Counted from the first letter of the stretch, positions 17,037 to 26,569 are shown. The stretch: DNA of 64,000 nt from Maricaulis sp965228215 (GCA_965228215.1 OZ245800.1:2046001-2110000); one strand, 5' to 3'. The notes: generated from the sequence alone by a model not told the origin. Numbers and translations: made by a program.

Positions 17037-17564
17037 ATGGACCTGAAGAAAACCATCCGATCCATTCCGGACCATCCCAAGCCGGGCATCATCTTCCGCG
17101 ATGTCACCACGCTGATCGGCGATGCACGCGCCTTCCGGGTCGCGATCGACCAGATGGTCCAGCCCTGGGCCGGTGCCAAGATCGACATGGTTGCCGGAAC
17201 GGAAGCCCGCGGTTTCATCCTTGGCGGTGCGGTGGCGCACCAGCTCTCGGTCGGTTTCACCCCGGTCCGCAAGCGTGGCAAGCTTCCGCACAAGACTTTG
17301 ATCGAGGAATACGAACTGGAATACGGCCAGGATGCGATCGAGATCCATGTCGACGCCGTGGGCGAGGGCGACCGTGTCCTCCTGGTCGATGATCTCATTG
17401 CCACGGGTGGTACAGCGGAAGCCTCGATCAAACTCCTTCAGCGCGCCGGTGCGACGGTCGTCGGTGCGACCTTCATCATCGACCTGCCCGATCTCGGCGG
17501 CGCCAAGCGCATCGAGGCGCTGGGCGTGCCGGTGTCCAGCCTGGTGTCGTATGAGGGGGCGTAG
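17037..17564 (+). CDS. apt: Adenine phosphoribosyltransferase
   Basis: 175 residues, the normal Apt length. It makes AMP from adenine and PRPP. Visible marks: KKTIRSIPDHPKPGIIFRDV at the N-terminus, VAGTEARGFILGGAVAH, KLPHKTLIEEYELEYG, and the PRPP-binding loop VLLVDDLIATGGTAEA near residue 120. It completes salvage of the adenine freed by MtnP. It converges on the serine hydrolase gene with an 18-base gap. Confidence 0.96.
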   Translation: MDLKKTIRSIPDHPKPGIIFRDVTTLIGDARAFRVAIDQMVQPWAGAKIDMVAGTEARGFILGGAVAHQLSVGFTPVRKRGKLPHKTLIEEYELEYGQDAIEIHVDAVGEGDRVLLVDDLIATGGTAEASIKLLQRAGATVVGATFIIDLPDLGGAKRIEALGVPVSSLVSYEGA

Positions 17565-17582
17565 GAGCCGACCGAAAACCGG

Positions 17583-18689
17583 TCAGTCCTGTCCGGACCA
17601 GTCCTCCACCACATCCGCCACCAGCTCCACCAGTTGCGGATAGGCACTCGCCTCCAGCACAGCCCCGGACACGACCAGGTCCAGCTCGGGCACGTACACC
17701 ACATACGTGCCCCAGAAGCCGCTGTGCGAGAACGCTTCCTTGCCCGCGACCGGATTGGTCTGGAGGCCGATACGATAGCTCTCCGGTGAGGCCTGGCCGG
17801 GTGCGCTCATCATCAAGGTGAGGGTGTCAGCTTCGGCGAACACTTCACCGCGCATCAGGGCGGCGTGGAATCTTGCGAGGTCCTGCATGCTGGCCACCAG
17901 ACCACCGCCGCCATGCAGGTCGATCGAGGCATTCCAGGCGTGTGTATCGGTGCCTTCGAGATATTGATGCGCCCGTTCGGCACGCGGATCTTCCAGGATC
18001 TCCCACCAGGTGGTGCCGGCATCGCGCGCATCGAGATCCAGCTGGGTGCGGACCGTGTCGGCGAGCGAGGCTCCGGTCAGGCGTTCGATGATATGGCCCA
18101 GCAGGATATAGCCGGTGTCGGAATAGGCGAAGGCGGCTCCGGGCTCGCCGAGCGGGTCAGCGTCGCGCACCAGCATCGCCACCTGTTCATTGCGGCTCCA
18201 GACGCGGCCCGGTTCGGCGAAAACGGCGGCCAGGTATTCGCCGCTGACATGTTCCGCCATGCCCGAGACGTGCATCAGAAGCTGCCGGGGTGTGATCACA
18301 TCCGTCGCATAACCGTCGCTGATGAGCAGGGTGTTGTAGTCCGCGTCGATCAATTCCGAGATCGGTGTGTCGAGCGGCGCGATGTCCTGCTCGTACAGGC
18401 GAAGATAGGTCGCGGCGACATAGGTTTTTGTATTGCTGGCAATGCGCACCGGGGTGGCTGTGGTGAACTCTGCGCCGTCCGGCGTGGCGATGCCTGAGGC
18501 CGCCCCGAACGCGGCTGTATCATCGCCGGAAATGATCCAGACAGCGGCGCCGGGCAGGGCGTCATTTCCCGCGACCAGCGTGTCGATGCGCTGCTGGAGA
18601 TCCTGTTGGACGGGGAGCGGTGCGTCTGCCGGTTCCGAACAGCTGGAAAGGCCCAGGACGAGGGCAAAAACAACGAGATGCGCGCGCAT
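17583..18689 (-). CDS. Beta-lactamase-fold serine hydrolase lipoprotein
   Basis: 368 residues. The N-terminus has a lipobox (LGLSSCSEP), so the protein is probably lipid-anchored. The class C beta-lactamase / DD-peptidase motifs are present: SNTK (S-x-x-K nucleophile) near residue 85, YSDTGY (Y-x-N-like) near 190, and HSGFWGTY near 320. The second motif reads Y-S-D rather than Y-x-N, common in esterases and D-aminopeptidases of this fold. Natural substrate unknown. It has its own gap of 128 bases to the divergent membrane protein gene. Confidence 0.88.
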   Translation of the reverse strand: MRAHLVVFALVLGLSSCSEPADAPLPVQQDLQQRIDTLVAGNDALPGAAVWIISGDDTAAFGAASGIATPDGAEFTTATPVRIASNTKTYVAATYLRLYEQDIAPLDTPISELIDADYNTLLISDGYATDVITPRQLLMHVSGMAEHVSGEYLAAVFAEPGRVWSRNEQVAMLVRDADPLGEPGAAFAYSDTGYILLGHIIERLTGASLADTVRTQLDLDARDAGTTWWEILEDPRAERAHQYLEGTDTHAWNASIDLHGGGGLVASMQDLARFHAALMRGEVFAEADTLTLMMSAPGQASPESYRIGLQTNPVAGKEAFSHSGFWGTYVVYVPELDLVVSGAVLEASAYPQLVELVADVVEDWSGQD

Positions 18690-18817
18690 GAAGAAATCCC
18701 CGGTAACTCAGCCCGGAGGTTTAGCATTTGCCGCGCCGGCCTGACAGGCGTTCGAGGTTTCCCGCTTGCGCGTGCTTCAGCAAGCCTTCTAGTGTCAGGT
18801 CAAAGGGGGAGGTGTCG

Positions 18818-19474
18818 ATGTTCGTCGGACATTACGGACCCGCTTTTGCGGGCAAGCGGATCGCGCGCTCGGTACCGCTCTGGGCGTTTTTCCTGGCGGT
18901 CCAGCTGGTCGATGTCTTCTGGGGCATATTCGTCGCGAACGGCATCGAACGTGTCGTCTATGTCGAAGGCTTCACCGACGCCAATAATCTCGACCTCACC
19001 TACATGCCCTTCACCCATTCACTGCCGGCGGCGATCGCCTGGTCGGTGGTTGCGGGTCTGGTCTACGGGCTGATTGCACCCCGTGAGAAGCGCCTGGGCG
19101 GGCTGGTGATCGGACTGGCGGTCCTATCACACTGGTTCCTCGACCTGATCGTCCACGTGCCGGATCTCGAACTCTGGCCGGGAGGGCCACGCGCGGGTTT
19201 CGGCCTGTGGAACAATTACCCGCTTGCCCTGGCCGTAGAAGCCGCTGTCCTGCTGGGCGGGTTCTGGCTCTACATGCAGGCCACACGCGCAAAGGGCCTG
19301 ATCGGTCGGATCTGGCCCTTTGTCTTCGTGGCGTTTCTGGGGGTGGCGGAATACATCAACCACACCATGCCCATCCCGCAGAGCGCGGCTGAGGGCGGAT
19401 ATATGGCGACGATCACCTTCCTCGCGCTGACGGGTCTGGCCGCGATTTGCGACCTGACCCGGCAGGCGAAATGA
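18818..19474 (+). CDS. Polytopic membrane protein, function unknown
   Basis: 218 residues from ATG at 18818, which follows GGGGGAGG; the frame is open 30 codons further upstream without a ribosome site. About six membrane segments. The N-terminus MFVGHYGPAFAGKRIARSVP and the motif SHWFLDLIVHVPDLELWPGG about residue 105 recall membrane-bound metal-dependent hydrolases of the YdjM/LexA-regulated group, with conserved His and Asp residues, but the match is loose. It converges on the S10 peptidase gene with six bases between stops. Confidence 0.75.
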   Translation: MFVGHYGPAFAGKRIARSVPLWAFFLAVQLVDVFWGIFVANGIERVVYVEGFTDANNLDLTYMPFTHSLPAAIAWSVVAGLVYGLIAPREKRLGGLVIGLAVLSHWFLDLIVHVPDLELWPGGPRAGFGLWNNYPLALAVEAAVLLGGFWLYMQATRAKGLIGRIWPFVFVAFLGVAEYINHTMPIPQSAAEGGYMATITFLALTGLAAICDLTRQAK

Positions 19475-19480
19475 CCGCGA

Positions 19481-20971
19481 TCAGTCGCGGATCAGCGCGC
19501 GCACATCCTCGGAGAAGGTCACCAGGGACGGTTCGTGGATGTACATCATGTGACCGGCTTCATAATAGGTGAAGGTCACGCGATCCTGGTCAAATCCGGG
19601 CTGGTTGAACATCAGCTCGGCCGAGAAGAAGGGCGTCGCGAGGTCGTAATAGCCCTGCGTCACAAGCACTTCGAGATCGGAATTCTGGCGCATGGCCCGG
19701 GCAATCCAGGGCGCGACATTGATGTAGTTGTTGTCGCCCGAACTGCCGGCATCCCAGTTCCAGCCGCGAACACCGCCGATGGTGGAATAGTATTCCGTGA
19801 TGTCGACGCCCAGCGTGCGGGTGAAATAGTCGAGCATTGATGCCGTGAAGCTGGCATCGATGCCGTAGAAGCTCGGATCCGTCTCCGGGTTCTCGCCGAC
19901 GCCATCGACCTCGACACCTGTGAAGCGGCTGTCGAGACGACCGACCGACAGACCTTCATCGCGGCGCAGCTCGCGCTGGAAGCGGCGCAGGGTGACGCGC
20001 ATGTTCGCCCGGTCGAGGAATTGCTCGGAGAGGCCGGTATAACGCGACAGCTCGGCCACGACGCGGTCGCGGCGGTCGGCCGGCAGCATCACGCCGTGCA
20101 GCAGGGCCGGCATATATTCCTCGATCGCGAAGGTCCGGGCGTCGGCCAGGAAAGCTTCCAGATCATCATTCCAGGCGGAGCGGTCTACCTTGCCATGATA
20201 CCAGGCCGTCGCGGCGAAGCCCGGCATCAGGCCGACATAGCCGATATCATTGCCCGGCGTGGTATCGTCATAGCGGAAATCGAGCACGGTTGAGATCAGC
20301 GCCACGCCATTGATGGCGACGTCGGTATAACCGCCCTCCAGCTCGTTCAGCAGGGCGCCGATGCGCAGCGTGCCATAGCTTTCACCCAGCAGGTATTTCG
20401 GCGAGTTCCAGCGGCGGTTCTCGGCCAGCCAAAGGCGGATGAAGGCGGCCAGGCTCTCGGCGTCTTCGGTCACACCCCAGAATTCATTCGGCTCGCTGTC
20501 GCCGAGCGCACGGCTCCAGCCGGTGCCGACGGGGTCCACGAAGACCAGGTCCGCCACGTCGAGGATGGAGTGGATGTTCTCGACCACGTCATAGGGTGCT
20601 GCGCCGTCATCAACGGCATTGGGCAGGGCCAGGCGCTGCGGGCCGAACACGCCCATGTGCAGCCAGAGCGACGCGGAGCCCGGGCCGCCATTGAAGACGA
20701 AAGCGACCGGACGGGTGCGCGGGTCGGCATAACCGTCGGCGATATAGGCGGTTGAGAAGATCGAGGCGGTGGGATTGCCGTCCTCGTCGTGCAGGAAGGT
20801 TTCGCCCGCGCTTACGCTGTAGCGGATGCGCTGCTCGTTGATGGTGACCTGGCCGCGGCTTTCATAGACGCGCGGTTCCGGCACATCATTGTCCTGGGCC
20901 AGTGCCGGGCCGGCAAAAACGCTCAGCCCGAGCGTAACCGCGCCCAGCGCGGCGGTGAATCTGCGGATCAT
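19481..20971 (-). CDS. Secreted S10 family serine carboxypeptidase
   Basis: 496 residues with a signal peptide ending near ALAQ at residue 25. S10 features: substrate-binding FNGGPGSASLWLHMGVFGP near residue 90, VFVDPVGTGWSRALGDSE near 145, nucleophile motif LLGESYGTLRIGALLNELEG near 190, catalytic Asp in TQGYYDLATPFFSAELMF near 440, and catalytic His in YYEAGHMMYIHEPSLV near 475. All three catalytic residues are therefore present. It would trim C-terminal residues from peptides outside the cytoplasm. S10 enzymes are less common in bacteria than in eukaryotes but frequent in this group. Confidence 0.93.
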   Translation of the reverse strand: MIRRFTAALGAVTLGLSVFAGPALAQDNDVPEPRVYESRGQVTINEQRIRYSVSAGETFLHDEDGNPTASIFSTAYIADGYADPRTRPVAFVFNGGPGSASLWLHMGVFGPQRLALPNAVDDGAAPYDVVENIHSILDVADLVFVDPVGTGWSRALGDSEPNEFWGVTEDAESLAAFIRLWLAENRRWNSPKYLLGESYGTLRIGALLNELEGGYTDVAINGVALISTVLDFRYDDTTPGNDIGYVGLMPGFAATAWYHGKVDRSAWNDDLEAFLADARTFAIEEYMPALLHGVMLPADRRDRVVAELSRYTGLSEQFLDRANMRVTLRRFQRELRRDEGLSVGRLDSRFTGVEVDGVGENPETDPSFYGIDASFTASMLDYFTRTLGVDITEYYSTIGGVRGWNWDAGSSGDNNYINVAPWIARAMRQNSDLEVLVTQGYYDLATPFFSAELMFNQPGFDQDRVTFTYYEAGHMMYIHEPSLVTFSEDVRALIRD

Positions 20972-21055
20972 GGAGACCTCCCCGAATTTCAGTCGGGCAG
21001 GAGACTAGGCCGCGTTTTGCCGCCGTCAAAGTGACGAATGCGTTAGTGGTGGGGG

Positions 21056-21523
21056 CTAGTCCTCGCCGACATAGGCGACAACGCGGATCTCGAGAAAAAG
21101 CGGATCTTGCCAGAGCTGTTCCACCCCGATCGCGGTCCAGGCCGGATAGGGTTCGGCGGTGACGAATTCCTCTCGGACACGCGCGAAGATTTCCTGGTGC
21201 TCGCGCATGTCGACATGAAAGCTCGTCATCTCCACCACATCCGACCAGCTGATTCCGGCCTCATTGAGAACGATCTCGACACGTTCGAACGTGTCGCGGA
21301 TGGCGGTTACAAACGCGTCTTCTGTGCGCTCCTCGCCCGGTACGATGTAGCCGACAACGCCCGAAATGAAGACATAATCGCCGGCCCGGATGGCCGGTGC
21401 CATGCGGAAGCGCTCGACTATTGGTTCCTGCCCTTCGGGCACGAACATTCGCACATCTTGTGCGGATGCGAGCGTCGAGGTGAGGATAAGTGCGGCGCCG
21501 GCCGCCAATGTCCTGATGATCAT
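21056..21523 (-). CDS. RidA-family protein with a signal peptide
   Basis: 155 residues. The first 22 (MIIRTLAAGAALILTSTLAS then AQ) form a clear signal peptide. The rest is a YjgF/YER057c/UK114 domain: APAIRAGDYVFISGVVGY, FERVEIVLNEAGISWSDVVE, and PAWTAIGVEQLWQDPLFLEI. RidA proteins hydrolyse reactive enamines and imines from PLP enzymes in the cytoplasm; here the Arg seen at the active site in many RidA proteins is not obvious (the C-terminal IEIRVVAYV has one Arg). A periplasmic role is therefore an open question. Upstream of it is the S10 peptidase start on the same strand. Confidence 0.88.
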   Translation of the reverse strand: MIIRTLAAGAALILTSTLASAQDVRMFVPEGQEPIVERFRMAPAIRAGDYVFISGVVGYIVPGEERTEDAFVTAIRDTFERVEIVLNEAGISWSDVVEMTSFHVDMREHQEIFARVREEFVTAEPYPAWTAIGVEQLWQDPLFLEIRVVAYVGED

Positions 21524-21641
21524 GAGATGTCCCTTCTGTTTGCGGCCAGAATAGCCAGGCCGGGCCGGATTGCGTGTGACAGCTCGTATAGAGGCTTCAA
21601 ATTCCGGTGACCGCGCTGCGGAAGCGCGCTATAGCCGCGGC

Positions 21642-22532
21642 ATGAATTACCGACACGCCTATCACGCCGGCAATTTCGCCGACGTCCTGAAACACATGGT
21701 CCTGACCCTGTGTCTCGAACATCTCAATGCCAAGGACAAACCCTATCGCGTCATCGACACCCATTCCGGTATCGGGGCGTATGATCTCGCTTCGGACGAG
21801 GCCGAGCGCTCGCCGGAGTGGAGGGACGGGATCGGGCGCCTGCTCGATGCGGATATACCGGACGAGGCCGCGCCGGCCCTGACGCCCTATCTCGACCTGT
21901 TGCGGGCGATGAATCCGGACGGCGTACGTCACTATCCCGGATCGCCGGAAATCTCGGCCCGTCTCGGCCGGGAACAGGACCGCATGCATTTGTGCGAACT
22001 GCACGAGGCCGACGCACGGACACTGGACCAGCGTTATGCTCGCGATGCCCGGGTAAAGGTGGAACAGCGGGATGGCTACAAGGCGCTGAAGAGCCTGCTT
22101 CCGCCCAAGGAAAAGCGCGGCCTGGTCCTGGTCGATCCACCCTTCGAGGACAGGGACGAGCTGGCCCACATGGCCGAAGCCGTCATGGGCGGGATCAGGA
22201 AATGGCCAACCGGGACCTTTGTCTTCTGGCGCTCATTGAAGAATCTCTGGGCCGCGGACCGGTTCGACAATGGTCTCGCCGAATGGCTGATCAGCGATCT
22301 GGATTTCCAGCCGGAGAAGATCCTTCGGGCGGATCTGTGGATCCGCGATCTCGCATCGGAGGGCAAGCTGGCCGGGGCGGGCGTGGTTGTCATCAACCCG
22401 CCCTGGACGCTCGAGGAAAAACTGGTCAGCGCACTGCCCTGGCTGGCCGACAGGCTGGCACAGGGCGACGGCTATGGGTGGCGCGTCGATGGCGCGCTGA
22501 CCGATGAGGATGTCGAAGAATTGGCCGACTGA
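21642..22532 (+). CDS. rlmJ: 23S rRNA (adenine-2030-N6)-methyltransferase
   Basis: 296 residues from ATG at 21642, giving the family start MNYRHAYHAGNFADVLKHMV. RlmJ methylates A2030 of 23S rRNA. The catalytic motif for N6-adenine methylation is DPPFEDRDE near residue 165, and the SAM-binding region is VIDTHSGIGAYDL near residue 40. The frame is open another 24 codons upstream, which do not resemble the family. The neighbour is a convergent TraB/GumN gene, three bases beyond the stop. Confidence 0.95.
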   Translation: MNYRHAYHAGNFADVLKHMVLTLCLEHLNAKDKPYRVIDTHSGIGAYDLASDEAERSPEWRDGIGRLLDADIPDEAAPALTPYLDLLRAMNPDGVRHYPGSPEISARLGREQDRMHLCELHEADARTLDQRYARDARVKVEQRDGYKALKSLLPPKEKRGLVLVDPPFEDRDELAHMAEAVMGGIRKWPTGTFVFWRSLKNLWAADRFDNGLAEWLISDLDFQPEKILRADLWIRDLASEGKLAGAGVVVINPPWTLEEKLVSALPWLADRLAQGDGYGWRVDGALTDEDVEELAD

Positions 22533-22535
22533 CCG

Positions 22536-23399
22536 CTACTGGACGCGTTCCACGTTGTAGCCGCGGGCTTCCAGCATGGCGGGTACGCCTTCCTCACCGA
22601 CCAGGTGACCAGCACCGACCACGATCAGCGTTTCGCCCGATCCGGCCATCATGGTCTCGATTTCGTCAGCCCAGTGCGTGTTGCGGCGGACGATCAGGAC
22701 TTCGTAGAGCTCCGGACCGGCCTCCTGCATTGCCGTGTTGAAGATCGCGTCGAGCGCATCGACATCACCGGCGGCCCAGGACGTCACCATGCCGTCCAGC
22801 ATGTCGGGATCATTCTCGATCTGGTCGAGGGACTGGACGAGGAAGTCCGCTTCGACTTCCGGGGACAGGCCAGCGAAGAAGCTGAACTGGTCCTCATAGG
22901 TCTCGAAATAGCGCTCGCGCTCGTCCTCCGTGAGGCCGGCCAGGACCTGTTCGACACCGGAGGCTGGGTCGAAACCGGCGAGCTGGATATAACCGAGCGT
23001 CAGCTGGATACCCGCAAGCCAGGGCCGATAGGGTTCCAGCATGGCGCCGCTGGCGCCGATACCGCGGGCCACGCGGTCGAGCTGGACATTCTGCTCATCG
23101 GTGAGCCAGGTGCTGAGCGGTGTTTCGGGGGCGTTGAGACCATAGGTCGGCAGCAGGCCCGGCACGGCGGCCTGCGCTTCGGCGGTCATCGGGATCTCGT
23201 AATAGACTTCATCCGCCTCGGCGATGGCCGTATCCAGGCGGTCCGTACGCCATTGCGTTTCCGGGCGCAGCACGTGAACCGAGCCGAAGAGCAGGATTTC
23301 GCTGTCCGCATCGCTGACACGCCACATGGCCGGATCTGCGAGGGCAGGTGCGGTTGCCGTAACCAGAGCGGCCAGCGAGCCGAGGAGAAGCTTTTTCAT
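22536..23399 (-). CDS. TraB/GumN family secreted protein
   Basis: 287 residues with a signal peptide ending ALAD at residue 22. TraB/GumN fold marks: ILLFGSVHVLRPETQWRTDR near residue 35 (the GSxH motif) and LIVVGAGHLVGEEGVPAMLE near the end (the GxxH motif), with EADEVYYEI between. The two His motifs and Glu residues suggest a metal-dependent peptidase-like site, as proposed for Tiki/TraB proteins. Cellular target unknown. It ends three bases from rlmJ on the opposite strand. Confidence 0.88.
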   Translation of the reverse strand: MKKLLLGSLAALVTATAPALADPAMWRVSDADSEILLFGSVHVLRPETQWRTDRLDTAIAEADEVYYEIPMTAEAQAAVPGLLPTYGLNAPETPLSTWLTDEQNVQLDRVARGIGASGAMLEPYRPWLAGIQLTLGYIQLAGFDPASGVEQVLAGLTEDERERYFETYEDQFSFFAGLSPEVEADFLVQSLDQIENDPDMLDGMVTSWAAGDVDALDAIFNTAMQEAGPELYEVLIVRRNTHWADEIETMMAGSGETLIVVGAGHLVGEEGVPAMLEARGYNVERVQ

Positions 23400-23514
23400 G
23401 GATGATCCCTAGATTGTTGATGCGCGCATCATTCCATTGCTCGCCAGGCTGTGCAAAGGGACTTGAAGCCCGCCAATCCCCTGCTCACATGACAGGACCA
23501 GACCGGAGGAATCC

Positions 23515-24420
23515 ATGCCGCATCGCTACGCCATCTATGATGTCTTCACGGACACCGCCTATGCCGGCAATCCGCTGGCCGTCGTGTTCGATGCGGATGA
23601 TCTCGACGATCCGTCGATGCAGGCCATCGCGACCGAGTTCAACCTGTCGGAAACCGTCTTCATCACCGAGCCGCGCGGACGCGATGCTGACTATGGCCTG
23701 CGCATCTTCACGCCGACCTCGGAACTGCCCTTCGCCGGTCATCCCACTGTAGGCGCTGCTGTTGCACTCAATCTCGAGGCGGGGGGCGAACCGGGCAAAC
23801 GCCGGCGGTATGTGCTCGAGGAGATTATCGGTGATGTGACCGCGGATGCGCGTATCAATTCGGACCGGGCGGGATCTGCGCGGTTCTTCCTGCCGAAACT
23901 GCCCGAGCAGATCGGCGAACTTGCCGACACAGATCTCATTGCCCGGGCGCTAGGCCTGCAGCCTGGTGATCTGCTGGACACGCCGTTGCAGGGTGGTCTC
24001 TGGTCGGCCGGCGTACCGGTTGCGATCGTGCCGGTACGCTTTGCGGAAAGCCTGGCGAAGATCAAGCTGGACCTCGCGGCGTTCGAGGCTGCTTTCGGCG
24101 GCGAGGATCCGGCACTCGCCTATATCGTGGCCAAGGCCAGTTCGACCGAGCATACCCAGGACTGGCGTGTGCGGATGTTCGCGCCTCATCTCGGCATCAC
24201 CGAGGACCCTGCGACGGGCGGTGCGGCGGCGGCCTTTGCCGGTGTGCTGGCCGAACAGGGCGGATTCTCCGACGGGGAACACGCCGTTGCGGTCTACCAG
24301 GGCATCGAGATGGGTCGGCCCAGCTTATTGCGGCTTCTGCTCAAGCTCGAGAATGGCCGCCTGACCGAGGCCATGATCGGTGGAGATGCCGTGAAGGTCG
24401 CGAACGGGGAATTGCTCTAG
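23515..24420 (+). CDS. PhzF-family isomerase
   Basis: 301 residues, GGAGGA six bases upstream of the ATG. PhzF fold with two matching halves: VFTDTAYAGNPLAVVFDADD and EFNLSETVFI (the catalytic Glu) in the N-terminal half, LPFAGHPTVGAAVALN following, and EDPATGGAAAAFAGVLAEQG in the C-terminal half. Relatives act on small amino-acid-like or isoprenoid substrates; the presence of no phenazine genes nearby means phenazine synthesis is unlikely. Its stop shares a CTAG with the stop of the convergent crotonase gene. Confidence 0.9.
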   Translation: MPHRYAIYDVFTDTAYAGNPLAVVFDADDLDDPSMQAIATEFNLSETVFITEPRGRDADYGLRIFTPTSELPFAGHPTVGAAVALNLEAGGEPGKRRRYVLEEIIGDVTADARINSDRAGSARFFLPKLPEQIGELADTDLIARALGLQPGDLLDTPLQGGLWSAGVPVAIVPVRFAESLAKIKLDLAAFEAAFGGEDPALAYIVAKASSTEHTQDWRVRMFAPHLGITEDPATGGAAAAFAGVLAEQGGFSDGEHAVAVYQGIEMGRPSLLRLLLKLENGRLTEAMIGGDAVKVANGELL

Positions 24421-25304
24421 TCCGGCTTGTAGGCATCGTCCCTGGGATCCCACCAGGGATGCCAGTCGGGCAGGTCGCTCGAGACCTTGAGCGGGAAGTC
24501 CGGTTCGCGCTTTTCCAGGAAGGAGAGAACGCCTTCCTCGGCGTCCTTGCTCATGCCGGCGTGTAGAATTCCAAGACTTTCAATGCGATGCGCTTCCATC
24601 GGGTTGGCTGCGCCCTGCATGCGCCAGGCGAGGCGCCGCATCATCGCGACCGATACCGGCGCGCAACGATCCGCGATCATGCGCGCCCTTTCCCGGGCTT
24701 CGGCCATCAAGTCATCGGCCGGCAGGACCCTGGCGACAAGCCCGTTCTCGAAGGCTTCGGCGGCGCTGAATGTCCGTCCGGTCAGGCCCCAGTCCATCGC
24801 CGTGGAAATGCCGACGACACGCGGCAGGAACCAGCTTGCACAACCGTCCCAGACAATGCCGCGGCGGGCAAAGGGATAGGCGAATTTCGCATCCATGGAG
24901 GCGAGGCGGATATCCATCGGCAGGATCATCGTGCCGCCAATACCGACGGCCGGCCCGTTGATGGCGCCGATCACCGGTTTCAGCGTGTTCCAGATGCGCA
25001 GGTTGAGCTTGCCGCCACTGTCGCGCCAGCGCTCATCCGTCTCGTCGAAATCACCGGCCTCACGCGCCTGGCTCAGCAGGTTGAAGGTCTCGGCGCCATG
25101 ACTCAGATCCGCGCCCGCGCAGAATCCCTTGCCTTCTCCGGTGACGATGACGGCGCGGACATCGTCATCGGCGTCCGCTGCGTCGAAGGCGGCGATCAAT
25201 TCATCGCCCATCTCATGGGTGAAGGCGTTGAGCCGGTGTGGCCGGTTCAGCGTGATCGTCGCGATATTGTCCTCGACGTCATAACGGATGGTCTCGAATT
25301 CCAT
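24417..25304 (-). CDS. Enoyl-CoA hydratase/isomerase family protein
   Basis: 295 residues. Crotonase signature motifs: NIATITLNRPHRLNAFTHEM near residue 15, GEGKGFCAGADLSHGAETF near 55 (oxyanion-hole region), and PVIGAINGPAVGIGGTMILP near 110. The C-terminal WDGCASWFLPRVVGISTAMD region near residue 150 follows the fold. The exact substrate among fatty acids or other CoA esters cannot be told. It is preceded by the MFS transporter on the same strand with an 11-base gap and may be cotranscribed. Confidence 0.9.
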   Translation of the reverse strand: MEFETIRYDVEDNIATITLNRPHRLNAFTHEMGDELIAAFDAADADDDVRAVIVTGEGKGFCAGADLSHGAETFNLLSQAREAGDFDETDERWRDSGGKLNLRIWNTLKPVIGAINGPAVGIGGTMILPMDIRLASMDAKFAYPFARRGIVWDGCASWFLPRVVGISTAMDWGLTGRTFSAAEAFENGLVARVLPADDLMAEARERARMIADRCAPVSVAMMRRLAWRMQGAANPMEAHRIESLGILHAGMSKDAEEGVLSFLEKREPDFPLKVSSDLPDWHPWWDPRDDAYKPD

Positions 25305-25315
25305 CGCGATCTCCT

Positions 25316-26569
25316 TCAGGAATTGTCGCTTCTGTCTTCCTCGACCACGGCGAACAGAACGCCGCGCTCGGTCACGAAGACCGCCAGCAGGGCGAGCGCA
25401 CCCAGCCCGGTCTGGGCAATGATGAGGGGTTCCGGCGAACCGTCATACATCTGGCCGACGGCGCCACCGATAAAGGCCCCGATCACGCCGGAGAAAAATC
25501 CGTAGGTCGCCGAGGCGGTGCCTGCGATATGCCCGACCGGTTCCATCGCCAGGGCGCTGAAATTGGCGGCGATCAGGCCCAGGAAGGCCATGGACGCGCC
25601 CAGCAGGACCACGAACAGGATGAGATTGTCGATACCCGCCAGGAGGGCGAGCGAGTGCACGGCACTGATCCCGCAGAAGGCCACCAGGGCGCCGTGGGAC
25701 AGGCGCCGTTGTCCGATCTGTCCGACGAGGCGCGAATTGGCATAGCTGGTGAAGCCGATACCCGCTGCGATGATCGCAAAGACCAGCGGGAATTGCGTAT
25801 CGCTCAGCTCGAAATGCTCGACGAAGATCTGCTGCGACGTGCCCAGAAAGGCGTAGAGACCGCCAAAGAACGGCGTGGCGGCGATCGTGTAGCCCAGCAT
25901 CAGGCGATGGCTCAGGGATTCGCGGAATGCTGCCGCTGTCGTCCCGAGTTTCAGGGGCACGCGGTATTCCGCCTTCAATGTCTCGGGCAGGCGGATCTGC
26001 AGCCACAGCATGAGGCTGCCGCCGAACAGGATCAGGAAGCCGAAGATCCAGCGCCAGGGCAGGAAGGTGAGGATCAGCTGCCCGATGCCGGGCGCCAGCA
26101 CGGGGACGGCCATGAAGGCCGTCATCACCATGGACATGATCTCTGCCATGCGGCGCCCTTGCGTGAGATCTCGGGCAATGGCTACGGAGATCACGCGGCA
26201 GGCCGCGGCGGCCGCGCCCTGGAGGAAACGAGCGAGCAGGAGCAGGCTGTAGGTCGGCGTCAGGGCGCAGATGACGCTCATCACGAGGAAGAGGCCCAGC
26301 GCCGTGAGGATGACGGGTTTGCGGCCGAACCGGTCGGCCAGCGGGCCGTAGATCAATTGCGCCGCGCCGAAGCCGATCAGATAGACCGCGACCACGTATT
26401 GCTGGTCATTGGCCTGGGTGACACCGAGATCGCTCGCGATGTCGTCCAGCGCCGGCAGCATCATGTCGATTGCCAGCGCGACAACCGAGACCATCGCCAC
26501 GAGAATGGCGATCAGTTCGACGACGGGTAGCGGCAGGTTTTCATCGCGCGCGGCGGCGGGATTCGACAT
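25316..26569 (-). CDS. MFS drug efflux transporter, Bcr/CflA family
   Basis: 417 residues from ATG at 26569, with GGAG six bases upstream; an in-frame GTG at 26572 is the alternative. About 12 membrane segments. The Bcr/CflA pattern is seen in MMLPALDDIASDLGVTQAND near residue 40, GAAQLIYGPLADRFGRKPVI near 75 (motif A), and LLARFLQGAAAAACRVISVA near 125. Such carriers export bicyclomycin, chloramphenicol or other small compounds by proton antiport; the substrate here is not known. Confidence 0.9.
   Translation of the reverse strand: MSNPAAARDENLPLPVVELIAILVAMVSVVALAIDMMLPALDDIASDLGVTQANDQQYVVAVYLIGFGAAQLIYGPLADRFGRKPVILTALGLFLVMSVICALTPTYSLLLLARFLQGAAAAACRVISVAIARDLTQGRRMAEIMSMVMTAFMAVPVLAPGIGQLILTFLPWRWIFGFLILFGGSLMLWLQIRLPETLKAEYRVPLKLGTTAAAFRESLSHRLMLGYTIAATPFFGGLYAFLGTSQQIFVEHFELSDTQFPLVFAIIAAGIGFTSYANSRLVGQIGQRRLSHGALVAFCGISAVHSLALLAGIDNLILFVVLLGASMAFLGLIAANFSALAMEPVGHIAGTASATYGFFSGVIGAFIGGAVGQMYDGSPEPLIIAQTGLGALALLAVFVTERGVLFAVVEEDRSDNS

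Noticed and set aside
16948..17043. Thirty-codon plus-strand frame before apt
   Set aside because: It has a basic Arg-rich composition, overlaps the apt start and lacks a clear ribosome site.
17570..17584. GACCG-AAAAC-CGGTC style repeat between apt and the serine hydrolase
   Set aside because: Short stem without a T run on either side, so not called a terminator.
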